From Oscillospiraceae bacterium (GTDB lineage: Bacteria > Bacillota > Clostridia > Oscillospirales > Acutalibacteraceae), in assembly GCA_029012165.1 (NCBI GenBank), contig JAQXLO010000140.1:1-15018 (forward strand): DNA of 15,018 nt, written 5' to 3'. This document shows positions 5,731 to 14,046 of the stretch, in pieces. The position numbers and the translations under genes are program-made. Each line of letters opens with the position of its first letter. Position 1 is the stretch's first letter. The notes below the pieces were generated by a model. It saw nothing but the letters and a program-made list of their open reading frames with translations. It did not search any database and was not told the origin of the DNA.

Positions 5731-6600
5731 TTATTGCCCGTATGCGGTTTTGATATCCTTGCGCACCTGCGTGAACACCGCTTCCAGATCGGTGAATTTC
5801 CGTTCGGGGCGGACGAAACGGGTCAGGGACACGGTGAGGGTTTCGCCGTACAGGTCGCCGGAAAAGTCTAAAATGTTCGTCTCGCTGATCACGGCGGTAT
5901 CCGGGATGGTGGGGCGCACACCGATATTGGTGATGCCCCGGTACATTTTGCCGTCTACGCACACCTCCGACGCATACACGCCGAACTTCGGCACGACAAG
6001 CCCCCGGGGCAGTTTTTGGTTGATGGTGGGGAACCCCAGCTCCCGTCCTCGGGCATTGCCGTGCAGCACCGTCGCAGTGTAGGAAAATGCCCTGCCGAGC
6101 ATGGCATTGGCATCGGCGATCTCCCCGCTCTCCACGGCACGGCGAATCCTCGTGGAGCTGATGGGCTTGCCCGCAAAGCGGACAGGCTCGCTGACGCAAA
6201 CCCGAATGCCCCACGGTGCACACAGCGCTTGGAGCCGCTGCGCATCGCCGCTTCCGTTTTTGCCGAAGCGGTAATTATAGCCGCAGGACACGGCGCCGGC
6301 GTGCATTGCATCGCAGAGGATCTCCCGCACAAACTGCTCCGGTTCCATCTCATGAATCGCCGCAAAGGAAACCGTATGCATAGAAAAGCCCATCCGCCGC
6401 AGGAGGTCGTCCCTGTGCTGCGCAGTCAAAAGCAGCGGCGGCGTTTCTCCGCACAATACGGTTTGGGGATGGACATCGAACAACAGCACATACGGCAAAA
6501 GCCCGCCGTCCGCAGACGACAGGGCGTTTTGCAATACATTCCTGTGTCCCCGGTGCAGTCCGTCAAAACTGCCGAGGGCAACCGAAGTTCTGTGTTCCAT
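5731..6600 (-). CDS. ribF: Bifunctional riboflavin kinase / FAD synthetase
   Basis: RibF makes FMN from riboflavin and ATP, then FAD from FMN and ATP, in the cytosol. The 289 residues are of normal length. The N-terminal nucleotidyl-transferase domain carries GSFDGLHRGH (10-19, the HxGH-type motif), GYNYRFGKNGSGD (107-119) and ISSTRIR (147-153). The C-terminal flavokinase domain carries GNARGRELGFPTIN (181-194) and SETNILDFSGDLYG (239-252). All catalytic landmarks look intact. The ATG directly follows the typA stop codon without a spacer and has only a weak A/G-rich ribosome site, so translational coupling to typA is likely. No FMN riboswitch was seen in the leader of this unit. Confidence 0.96.
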   Translation of the reverse strand: MEHRTSVALGSFDGLHRGHRNVLQNALSSADGGLLPYVLLFDVHPQTVLCGETPPLLLTAQHRDDLLRRMGFSMHTVSFAAIHEMEPEQFVREILCDAMHAGAVSCGYNYRFGKNGSGDAQRLQALCAPWGIRVCVSEPVRFAGKPISSTRIRRAVESGEIADANAMLGRAFSYTATVLHGNARGRELGFPTINQKLPRGLVVPKFGVYASEVCVDGKMYRGITNIGVRPTIPDTAVISETNILDFSGDLYGETLTVSLTRFVRPERKFTDLEAVFTQVRKDIKTAYGQ

Positions 6601-8424
6601 TTACGATTTCTTTCTGTGCTCCTGCTTCAGACGCTGTTCCTTGGACAGCACCTTTTTGCGCAGGCGCAGGGACTTGGGTGTGATCTCCAACAGCTCATCG
6701 TCCTTGATGAACTCCATGCACTGCTCCAAGCTCAGCGTGGTCGGCGGCACAAGGCGCAAAGCATCGTCACTGCCGGCGGCACGGGTGTTGGTGAGCTGTT
6801 TCTTTTTGCAGATATTGCAGACGATATCCTCGTTCTTGGCGCACTCGCCGACGATCATCCCCTCGTACACCTCCAGACCGGGACCGATAAACAGACGACC
6901 TCTGTCCTGCGTGTTGAACAGACCATAGCCTGTGCTCACGCCCGTTTCGTGCACGACGATGGAGCCTCGCTCCCGGGTCACGATATCGCCCTTGTAGGGC
7001 TCATAGCCGGCAAACAGCTGATTCATGATGCCGTTGCCGTTGGTGTCGGTCATGAATTCGGAGCGGTAGCCGATGAGACCACGGGACGGGATGCGGAACT
7101 CCAGATGGGTGGCGCCGCCGTCTCGTGCGCCCATATTCTCCAGCTCGCCCTTGCGGGAACCGAGCTTTTCGATGACGGCGCCGACATACGCTTCGGGCAC
7201 CTCCACAATGAGCAGCTCCATCGGCTCCTGCAGCTGTCCGTCGATCTCCTTGAAGATGACCTTCGGACGGGAGACCTGGAACTCGTAGCCCTGACGGCGC
7301 ATGGTTTCAATCAAAATGGACAGATGCAGTTCGCCTCTGCCGGAGACCTTGAAGGTATCGGTGGATTCCGTCTCCTCCACACGCATACTGACGTTGGTCT
7401 CCACCTCCTTGAACAGGCGGTCACGGATATTGCGGGACGTGACAAACTTGCCCTCCCGACCGGCGAAGGGGCTGTCGTTGACGATGAAGTTCATGGAAAT
7501 GGTGGGCTCGTCGATTTTGATAAACGGCAGTGGCTCGATCTTGTCGGGACTGCAGGCCGTCTCGCCGATGTTGATGTCCTCGATGCCGGACACGCAGACG
7601 ATGTCGCCCAGCGCGGCGGAATCCACCTCCACACGGTGCAAGCCCTCAAACTGATACAGGCGGGAAACCTTGACGTTCTCCGTACTGCCGTCGGTGCGGC
7701 AAAGCACGATCGGATCGCCCCGACGTACACGGCCACGCTCGACACGACCGATACCGATGCGGCCGACGTAATCATCATACTCCAAGCTGGAGAAGCGAAT
7801 CTGCAGCGGCGCATCCATTTCGCCCTCGGGCGGATTGATCTCACGCAGGATGGCGTCCAGAAGCGGACGCATATCGCCCTGCCGTACACTGTCGTCCTCG
7901 GAGGCGTAGCCGTCCTTGGCGGAGGCGTAGATGACGGGGAACTCCAGCTGATCCTCGTCGGCGCCCAGCTCAATGAACAGATCCAGCGTTTCATCCACCA
8001 CCTGCGCCGGTCTTGCTCCGGGGCGGTCGATCTTGTTGATGACGACCAGCACGGTCTTTTTGAGATTCAGCGCCTTTTGCAGAACAAAACGGGTCTGGGG
8101 CATACAGCCCTCAAAGGCATCCACCAGCAGCAGAACGCCGTCCACCATCATCAAAATGCGCTCCACCTCGCCGCCGAAGTCGGCGTGACCGGGCGTATCG
8201 ACAATATTGATTTTTGTGTCCTTGTAGTGCACCGCCGTGTTCTTGGACAGAATCGTGATGCCACGCTCCCGCTCCAAATCGTTGGAGTCCATCACTCGCT
8301 CCTGCACCTGCTCGTTGGCACGGAAAATGCCGCTCTGCTTGAGCATTTCGTCCACCAGCGTGGTCTTGCCGTGGTCAACGTGGGCGATGATGGCAATATT
8401 TCTTACATCGTTTCTTTGTGTCAA
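6601..8424 (-). CDS. typA: Ribosome-associated GTPase TypA/BipA
   Basis: Translational GTPase of the EF-G/LepA superfamily that binds ribosomes and helps 50S assembly and stress adaptation. Its 607 residues are full length. The G motifs are complete: AHVDHGKT (14-21), GITI (55-58), DTPGH (76-80), NKID (130-133) and SAK (168-170). They are followed by EF-G-like domains II, III and V and the BipA-specific C-terminal domain. The start is a TTG at 8424: AAAGGTG lies 7 nt upstream, and the protein then begins a few residues before the conserved NIAIIAHVDHGKTT, as the family expects. No in-frame ATG competes. It is first gene of a two-gene unit with ribF and has a near-consensus promoter. Confidence 0.97.
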   Translation of the reverse strand: MTQRNDVRNIAIIAHVDHGKTTLVDEMLKQSGIFRANEQVQERVMDSNDLERERGITILSKNTAVHYKDTKINIVDTPGHADFGGEVERILMMVDGVLLLVDAFEGCMPQTRFVLQKALNLKKTVLVVINKIDRPGARPAQVVDETLDLFIELGADEDQLEFPVIYASAKDGYASEDDSVRQGDMRPLLDAILREINPPEGEMDAPLQIRFSSLEYDDYVGRIGIGRVERGRVRRGDPIVLCRTDGSTENVKVSRLYQFEGLHRVEVDSAALGDIVCVSGIEDINIGETACSPDKIEPLPFIKIDEPTISMNFIVNDSPFAGREGKFVTSRNIRDRLFKEVETNVSMRVEETESTDTFKVSGRGELHLSILIETMRRQGYEFQVSRPKVIFKEIDGQLQEPMELLIVEVPEAYVGAVIEKLGSRKGELENMGARDGGATHLEFRIPSRGLIGYRSEFMTDTNGNGIMNQLFAGYEPYKGDIVTRERGSIVVHETGVSTGYGLFNTQDRGRLFIGPGLEVYEGMIVGECAKNEDIVCNICKKKQLTNTRAAGSDDALRLVPPTTLSLEQCMEFIKDDELLEITPKSLRLRKKVLSKEQRLKQEHRKKS

Positions 8425-8467
8425 AAGGGATCACCTTTCATTCTCTTTCTATCTGCATATCCCGTAC

Positions 8468-8496
8468 AGTATAAGGCAAAATTGCTAAATAGTCAA
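8468..8496 (-). promoter_or_regulatory. Sigma-A promoter of typA-ribF
   Basis: On the minus strand, TTGACT (8491-8496) and TATACT (8468-8473) are spaced 17 bp apart, close to consensus in both boxes. The start would be near 8461, giving a leader of about 35 nt before the TTG. It lies between the U32 gene stop (8523) and typA. Only a weak hairpin without a T-run is seen there, so read-through from the upstream operon may add to expression. Confidence 0.85.
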
Positions 8497-8522
8497 GGAG
8501 TTTCTTGTACAAAATTACAAGT

Positions 8523-10544
8523 TTATTCCACGCCCCGCAGTGCCGGTCCCCGGGTAAATGCCCCCGTCGGCGGCAGATTTTCCTCATATGCCCGCAGCAC
8601 GGCGGCACAGGTTTCGGCGCTCTCCACGGTGAAATACAGCAGCCGGAAATCCACGCCCCGCAAAGCCTTGTCCGCCAGATACACGGGACGGTCGTTGAGA
8701 ATTTCCGCACAGCCGCTTCGGCACTCGATGGGGAACGTCACGCCCTTGCGGTCGGTAAGGCTGCCTGTCTGCCGGCATTCGGCGCAGGCTCTGCCGTTTT
8801 TCTGCGGGCAATTTCGTGTCAGCATCAGCGGCAAGTGCCCGTAAGCAAACAGACCACGCCGCAGTTTGCCGCCCAGCTTTTCCGCTTCGGAAAGCGTCAG
8901 CTCCGCCGACAAAACCGCCTCCTGCACACCCATGGCTTCCAGCTGTATAAGGGCGGAGGTGTTGTAAATATTGCTGCCGAAAAAGGCGATGGGCGTCATG
9001 GAGCACGACTCGATCAGCGCAAGACCGTCCAAGGAGGCGAAGGACGCTTCTTGCACGCCCGCCGCCTTGCACTGCAAAAGCGTCTCTCGCACCTCGTCCT
9101 CCCTGCCGAACAGGGCACGGGGCAGTTCCGCCACGGCGTGATGCTTCGCAATCGTTTCGGCGCCGAGATACAGCGGCAGGAAAAGCTTGTCCGCCTGCAA
9201 ATCTTTCGGAATCTGGGACGCATCCGCAAAGCGGACATACGTTTCTATTGGCGCAGACGTATGCGGCGGGATATCTTCCGCAACGTGATTATAGGTATGG
9301 CTGTCCGTTTTTCCGATTTGCGAGAGCAGGTCGTCCAGCACCTCTCGGCGCAGGGCGTTGAGGGACGATGCCGGCAAAAAAAGTCCGTCCTCAATTTGCG
9401 TTTCCACCCCATCGACATAGAACAGCGTACCGCCGCATTTTTGCAGCTGTTTCTCCGCCGAAGCGGCATCCAACGCTTTGTTTTTCGCCGCAGAGGGAAC
9501 CTCGCCCTGTGCTTCGGCGGTGAAGTTTCCGCTGTGTGCCGTCAAAGTCACCGGCGTTTCGGCGGCACAGCGCAGGGAAAAGCGCACCGGGTACAAAGGC
9601 TTGTCCTCTCGGTACAGCGCTTGCAGTTTCGGCAGGACAGCGGACGCCGCCGTCACATCCTCCTTTTGCCGGGTGCCGAACATCGACACACCACGCTTGC
9701 CCGTATAGTACCCGTCCGTGAAGCCCGAGCGGGAAAAGACACTGCGCAGGGCGTCGAAGATCTCGTCCTCCCCTGCCCCGTCCAGCGCCTTTTTGCAGGC
9801 GGTCACCGCCGCCGCCACGTATTCGGGGCGCTTCATGCGTCCCTCGATTTTGAAGGAATCCATCCCCATGTCCCGAAGCGTCCGCAGGTGCGGCAGGAGG
9901 GAGTTGTCCTTTAAACTCAAATCATGCCCCGTACCGCCCGGTGCACGGAAAGCAAGGCGGCACGGCTGGGCGCACAGTCCCCGGTTGCCGCTTCTGCCGC
10001 CAAACACGGCGCTCATCAGGCACTGCCCCGACACGCTCATACACAGCGCACCGTGGACGAAGAGTTCGATCTCAAGGTCTGTCTTTTCCCGCAGTGCCAA
10101 AAGCTCCGCACGAGACAGTTCTCTCGGGGCAACCATGCGCACAAAGCCCAGTTCCCGCAGCTTCGCCGCACCTGCGGACGTCTGCACCGACATCTGGGTG
10201 GAGGCGTGCATGGGAATATCACAGCTTTCCCGCACCAGACGAACCACGCCCAAGTCCTGCAAAATCAGCGCATCCACGCCGATGCGGCTCGCATATTCCA
10301 GCATACGCCGCACGTCCTGCATCTCCCCGTCGGACGCCAAGGTATTGAGCGTCAGGTACAGCTTCGTCCCGTGTGTATGACAAAGCGACACCGCCTCATA
10401 CAAGGCAGCGTCGTCAAAGTTCGCAGCGTTGCGCCGGGCATTGAGGGTCTGACCGCCGAGATAAACGGCGTCCGCACCACAGCGCACCGCCGCCGTCAGC
10501 GCCTCAAAGGAACCGGCAGGCGCAAGAATCTCCGGGGAACTCAT
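8523..10544 (-). CDS. U32 family protein with DUF3656-like C-terminus (RlhA-like)
   Basis: A 673-residue cytosolic protein of the U32 family. Long U32 proteins with this C-terminal extension resemble E. coli RlhA, which is needed for hydroxylation of C2501 in 23S rRNA; others are annotated as collagenase-like peptidases. I favour an RNA-modification role, as an inference. The start EILAPAGSFEAL (5-16) and the U32 signature ELFVHGALCMSVSGQCLMS (160-178) are intact. Cys168, Cys175, Cys191 and Cys195 are the expected Fe-S cluster ligands. A second cysteine group (C579, C587, C590, in TRNCPQKNGRACAEC) lies in the C-terminal domain. The ATG overlaps the zapA stop in an ATGA junction, so the two are translationally coupled; zapA-U32 pairs recur in Clostridia. 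Confidence 0.93.
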   Translation of the reverse strand: MSSPEILAPAGSFEALTAAVRCGADAVYLGGQTLNARRNAANFDDAALYEAVSLCHTHGTKLYLTLNTLASDGEMQDVRRMLEYASRIGVDALILQDLGVVRLVRESCDIPMHASTQMSVQTSAGAAKLRELGFVRMVAPRELSRAELLALREKTDLEIELFVHGALCMSVSGQCLMSAVFGGRSGNRGLCAQPCRLAFRAPGGTGHDLSLKDNSLLPHLRTLRDMGMDSFKIEGRMKRPEYVAAAVTACKKALDGAGEDEIFDALRSVFSRSGFTDGYYTGKRGVSMFGTRQKEDVTAASAVLPKLQALYREDKPLYPVRFSLRCAAETPVTLTAHSGNFTAEAQGEVPSAAKNKALDAASAEKQLQKCGGTLFYVDGVETQIEDGLFLPASSLNALRREVLDDLLSQIGKTDSHTYNHVAEDIPPHTSAPIETYVRFADASQIPKDLQADKLFLPLYLGAETIAKHHAVAELPRALFGREDEVRETLLQCKAAGVQEASFASLDGLALIESCSMTPIAFFGSNIYNTSALIQLEAMGVQEAVLSAELTLSEAEKLGGKLRRGLFAYGHLPLMLTRNCPQKNGRACAECRQTGSLTDRKGVTFPIECRSGCAEILNDRPVYLADKALRGVDFRLLYFTVESAETCAAVLRAYEENLPPTGAFTRGPALRGVE

Positions 10545-10891
10545 TGTGCGCTCTTGGCCCGCAGGGCGGCAAGCTCCTTGCCCATGCGCTCCAGCTCACG
10601 CTTGGAGATTTCGGAATCGGTACGGGCACGGGCGGCATCCTCTAAATAATCCTGGATCTGGGAGCGCAGATTTTCCGAACTGGTCTCTGCCTTTTTGCAC
10701 TCGTCCAGATAATCCAGTGCGCTCAGCACGGCGCACTGGGTGATGGACAGGCGGGGATTCGCCTCCAGCAGACCACGCATTTTCGCATCCAGCTCTGCGC
10801 CCAACTCCTGCATATACTGCGCATCGTCCTCCTCGGAGACCAGCGTATAGCCGGCGCCGCAGATATTGAGATTGACTTTTGTCTTTTCCAT
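10541..10891 (-). CDS. zapA: Cell division protein ZapA
   Basis: ZapA-type protein of 116 residues that binds and bundles FtsZ at the division septum. The N-terminal beta region (KVNLNICGAGYTLVSEED) is followed by an amphipathic helix with ITQCAVLSALDYLDEC and a long C-terminal coiled coil rich in Glu, Arg and Lys, the usual ZapA layout and length. I chose the ATG at 10891 because AAAGG lies 9 nt upstream; the TTG at 10900 abuts that ribosome site. It follows the FAD-dependent protein gene by 32 nt and overlaps the U32 gene by 4 nt. Confidence 0.9.
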   Translation of the reverse strand: MEKTKVNLNICGAGYTLVSEEDDAQYMQELGAELDAKMRGLLEANPRLSITQCAVLSALDYLDECKKAETSSENLRSQIQDYLEDAARARTDSEISKRELERMGKELAALRAKSAQ

Positions 10892-10923
10892 TTCGGACAA
10901 CCTTTCTTCTCTTTAGTAGTATA

Positions 10924-12324
10924 TCACTTTTCGTCTTGCGATAATCTTCTGCCCATCAGCACACCCATGACCGACGCCATCATCAGTCCTCTCGTCCAGC
11001 CGCTGGAATCGCCCAGACAGTGCAGTCCCTCGATGCTGGTGGTAAGCTGGGCATCCATGCGCACACGGTTGGAGTAGAACTTCAGCTCCGGGGAATACAA
11101 CAGCGTTTCCGTGGAGGCGAAGCCCGGCACCACATGATCCACCGCCTGGATAAAGTTGATGATGTTCATCATGGCACGGTACGGCATGGCGGCGGTGATG
11201 TCGCCCGCCACGGCATCGGGCAGTGTGGGGCGCAGGTTCGACTGGTTCAACTCCTTCTGCCATGTGCGCTTGCCGTCCAGAATATCGCCATACCGCTGGA
11301 CAAGAATGTGTCCGGCGCCGAGCATATTCGTCAGCTCTCCCACCTTCTGCGCATAGGCAATGGGCTGGTTAAAGGGCTGGTTAAAGTTGTGGGAGCAGAG
11401 GATGGACAGATTTGTGTTGCTGCTCTTGCGCTCCTTATAGGAGTGGCCGTTGACCACCGCCAAATCGTTGTCGTAGTTTTCCTGACTGACGAAGCCGCCG
11501 GGATTTTGACAGAAGGTGCGCACCTTGTTTTTGAAGGGTCTGGGGTAGCCGACCAGCTTGGATTCATAGAGAACCTCGTTGACCGTCTCCATCACTTCGT
11601 TGCGCACCTCCACACGCACGCCGATATCCACCGTGCCCGGCTGGTGGGCAATGCCGTTTTCCGCACAGATCTTTTCCAGCCAGTCCGCACCTCTGCGTCC
11701 CGTGGCCACAACGGTGGTGTCCGCTTCGACGTCGAGATCCGTTTTGCCGTCCGTCACATGGATGCCGCAGCAAACCCCGTCCCGCAGAAGCAGGTCGGTG
11801 CACTCGTAGCCGAACCACAGCTCTACGCCGTTTTTGAGCAGTTCCTGCTCGATGGCGTAGTAGATGTCCTGCGCCTTTTCCGTACCGAGGTGGCGAATCG
11901 GGCAGTCTACCAGCTTCAGACCCGCCTGAATGGCACGCTTGCGGATCTCCTTGACGGCTTCGTAGTTGCTCACGCCCTCCACATGGGTGTCTGCGCCGAA
12001 TTCAAGATAGATCTTGTCGGTATAGTCGATGGTTTCCTGCACCAGATCCTCCCCCACCAGCGACGGCAGATCGCCGCCCACCTCGTACGACAGGGACAGC
12101 TTGCCGTCGGAGAAGGCACCGGCGCCCGAAAAGCCGGTGGTGATGTGGCAGTAGGGCTTGCAGTTCATGCAGTGTCCCGTCTGCGCCTTGGGGCAATGGC
12201 GCTTTTCCACCGCCTTGCCCTTTTCCACGATCACAATTTTCTTTTTACTGCCGCGGCGCAGCATTTCCAAAGCGGTAAAAATACCGGAAGGTCCTGCGCC
12301 GACGATCACAACATTTGTTTTCAT
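10924..12324 (-). CDS. FAD-dependent dehydrogenase-like protein (COG2509 type) with cysteine cluster
   Basis: A 466-residue predicted flavoprotein of the group annotated as FAD-dependent dehydrogenase/oxidoreductase; reaction and substrate are not established. The N-terminus has the dinucleotide-binding GAGPSG (9-14), and the second strand ends VIVEKG (31-36). Next comes HCPKAQTGHCMNCKPYCHI with Cys44, Cys52, Cys55 and Cys59, then GFSGAGAFSDGKLS (64-77), a strongly conserved block of the family. ATGRRGADW and a C-terminal GLHCLGDSSGWTRGLMMASVMG segment complete the FAD-binding fold. The four cysteines could bind Fe-S or another metal, but this is inference. The ATG is 3 nt after the stop of the serine hydrolase gene and has only a weak ribosome site, so coupling is likely. 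No signal peptide. Confidence 0.9.
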   Translation of the reverse strand: MKTNVVIVGAGPSGIFTALEMLRRGSKKKIVIVEKGKAVEKRHCPKAQTGHCMNCKPYCHITTGFSGAGAFSDGKLSLSYEVGGDLPSLVGEDLVQETIDYTDKIYLEFGADTHVEGVSNYEAVKEIRKRAIQAGLKLVDCPIRHLGTEKAQDIYYAIEQELLKNGVELWFGYECTDLLLRDGVCCGIHVTDGKTDLDVEADTTVVATGRRGADWLEKICAENGIAHQPGTVDIGVRVEVRNEVMETVNEVLYESKLVGYPRPFKNKVRTFCQNPGGFVSQENYDNDLAVVNGHSYKERKSSNTNLSILCSHNFNQPFNQPIAYAQKVGELTNMLGAGHILVQRYGDILDGKRTWQKELNQSNLRPTLPDAVAGDITAAMPYRAMMNIINFIQAVDHVVPGFASTETLLYSPELKFYSNRVRMDAQLTTSIEGLHCLGDSSGWTRGLMMASVMGVLMGRRLSQDEK

Positions 12325-12327
12325 CGC

Positions 12328-14034
12328 TTACTCACTTTCTTCTTCGGTTTCCGTTTTCTCAGCCGTTTCCGGCTCCACGATCTTCTCCTCTTCCTCGGAC
12401 ACCGGTGCTTTCTCCACCTTGTCCAAAAGGTCGCCGTGCATGGTCGGCTCCGCAATCTTGCGGATGGAATCGAACAGCATACCGCCGAATTCCCGTCCGG
12501 GTCTGGTGTGGAACATCTGATCCACGGTGAAGCGAACGTCGGACATGATGTTCTCCAAGCTCGGCTCCGTCCTGCTGGTCAGCTCCACCTTTTTGCCGGA
12601 GAATTTCAGCAGAAGGTGGCGGATGCACAGGCATTCCACGGGACGGATATACAGATGCAGTGTCTCTTCATCCTCCCAGTCGGCGGCGCCGTAGATGGTG
12701 TATCGGGTGCCTGCCAGCGTCACACGGGAGATGCGGTATTTGCCGTCCAGTCCCAGACGGATACAGCAGACCTCGTCCCCCTCCCGCCACTGGAACAGGG
12801 CGTAGTTTTCGTGGAAATCAAACTGGAATCTGTCCATATTGCCGGCACGGTCCTTGGTCATATAGACGGCCACCAGCGGCAGTACGGACGGCGGAAAGCC
12901 GATCAGGTTGGCGGCGATGGGTTTGGCGAAGCGGATGACCTTGTTATGGATCGTCTGCTCCAAAGGACTGCGCTGAATCTCCTGCGGCAAAACATCCAGC
13001 GGACGGTTCCCGAGGAAATCCGTCAGATCCTCCGCTTTTTCCGTGCCGTCAAAATTGCGGATGCGATCCGCCAAAGCATGGATGCCGTCGTACAGGGGAT
13101 CGTTGCTGCCCGTGATGCCGGACAGGGCGATGACGCAAAGATCCATATCCTTGCGCATATAGGCGACCTGACCGTACACGCCCACACCCATATATTCAAA
13201 CTCGTTAAACGTCCAGAAGCAGTAGCCGTACCCCGTGCGAGAGGATTCCCCCGTGGCGACCTGGGGTAAAGACGCCTTTTCCAGATACATTTTCGGCACG
13301 ATCTGCTTGCCGCCGAACACGCCGCCCTGCTGGAGCATCAGCGCAAATTTGGCGAAGGACTCAGGCGTCAGGAACAGTCCCCATCCGCCGGATTCGGTGC
13401 CGTTTTCATCGGTCTCCCAGTAGGGTGTCTCAATGCCCAGCGGCTCCCAAAGGCGGGGCGTCAGATACTCGGAAACGGTCTGCCCCGTCAGACGGCGGAT
13501 CATGGCACAGAGCATATAGATGTTTTCGTTGATGTAGCGGAACTCTTCACCGGGCTCTGCATACCATTTGCTCTCCGCATACTGCCGAATCCACTCGCCC
13601 TTGGTCTTGTCCGCAAAGTAGCTGGGCATCTTGCCGGAGGTCATGGTCAGCAGATGGCGCACACGGATTTTGCCGAACTTTTCGGCGTCCTTTTCGGGGA
13701 CAAACTCCGGGAACACCTCCGCAATGGTGGTGTCCAGCGTGAGATAACCCTCTTCCACCGCTATGCCCACTGCACAGGAGGTCACGCTCTTGCTGATGGA
13801 ATAGACGATGTGCGGGGTGTTGACGGAGAACGGGAAGCGGTGACACTCCGCCGCCACCTTGCCGCCGCGCATAATCATAATGGAATGGTAGTTGTAGTCG
13901 GCGTCCTCCAGAGATTCAATCAGCTCCCGAACGGCAGAGGACGGAACGCCCACTTCCTCCGGGCAGGCTGCACGGGGCAGCTTGACGGTATCATAAACGA
14001 TCGCTTCACTACGGGTTAAGGCTGCTTCAGCCAT
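12328..14034 (-). CDS. Cytosolic serine hydrolase, beta-lactamase/PBP (class C-like) fold
   Basis: A 568-residue member of the beta-lactamase-related serine hydrolases; members include esterases, DD-peptidases and D-aminopeptidases, so the substrate is unknown. The nucleophile motif is S79-I-S-K82 (VYSISKSV), the second motif is Y167-I-N169 (FRYINEN), and the usual HxG/KTG region reads GVYGQ (285-289). An additional C-terminal beta-rich domain spans about 360-530. It is followed by a very acidic tail (EEEEKIVEPETAEKTETEEESE-type, about 547-568). No signal peptide is present, which is unusual for a cell-wall enzyme and points to a cytosolic hydrolase. The ATG is preceded by AAGGAGG at 7 nt, overlapping the stop codon of the beta-galactosidase gene, 12 nt upstream. 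Co-transcription with that gene suggests work on an imported glycoside or ester, as an inference. Confidence 0.88.
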   Translation of the reverse strand: MAEAALTRSEAIVYDTVKLPRAACPEEVGVPSSAVRELIESLEDADYNYHSIMIMRGGKVAAECHRFPFSVNTPHIVYSISKSVTSCAVGIAVEEGYLTLDTTIAEVFPEFVPEKDAEKFGKIRVRHLLTMTSGKMPSYFADKTKGEWIRQYAESKWYAEPGEEFRYINENIYMLCAMIRRLTGQTVSEYLTPRLWEPLGIETPYWETDENGTESGGWGLFLTPESFAKFALMLQQGGVFGGKQIVPKMYLEKASLPQVATGESSRTGYGYCFWTFNEFEYMGVGVYGQVAYMRKDMDLCVIALSGITGSNDPLYDGIHALADRIRNFDGTEKAEDLTDFLGNRPLDVLPQEIQRSPLEQTIHNKVIRFAKPIAANLIGFPPSVLPLVAVYMTKDRAGNMDRFQFDFHENYALFQWREGDEVCCIRLGLDGKYRISRVTLAGTRYTIYGAADWEDEETLHLYIRPVECLCIRHLLLKFSGKKVELTSRTEPSLENIMSDVRFTVDQMFHTRPGREFGGMLFDSIRKIAEPTMHGDLLDKVEKAPVSEEEEKIVEPETAEKTETEEESE

Positions 14035-14046
14035 GATGATGCCTCC

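Noticed and set aside
8504..8521. Possible terminator after the U32 gene
   Set aside because: CTTGTA/TACAAG can pair on the minus strand, but only 6 bp are A/T-rich and no T-run follows.
6016..8844. A 942-codon plus-strand open frame
   Set aside because: It lies antisense to ribF, typA and the end of the U32 gene, all of which have intact family motifs. Its translation is low-complexity and His/Gln/Leu-rich; GC-biased codons remove stops on the opposite strand.
8505..9914. A 469-codon plus-strand frame opposite the U32 gene
   Set aside because: Antisense to a protein with an intact U32 signature; Arg/His/Gln-rich translation without domains.
11020..13269. A 749-codon plus-strand open frame
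   Set aside because: Antisense shadow of the FAD-dependent protein and serine hydrolase genes; no recognisable motif, no ribosome site.
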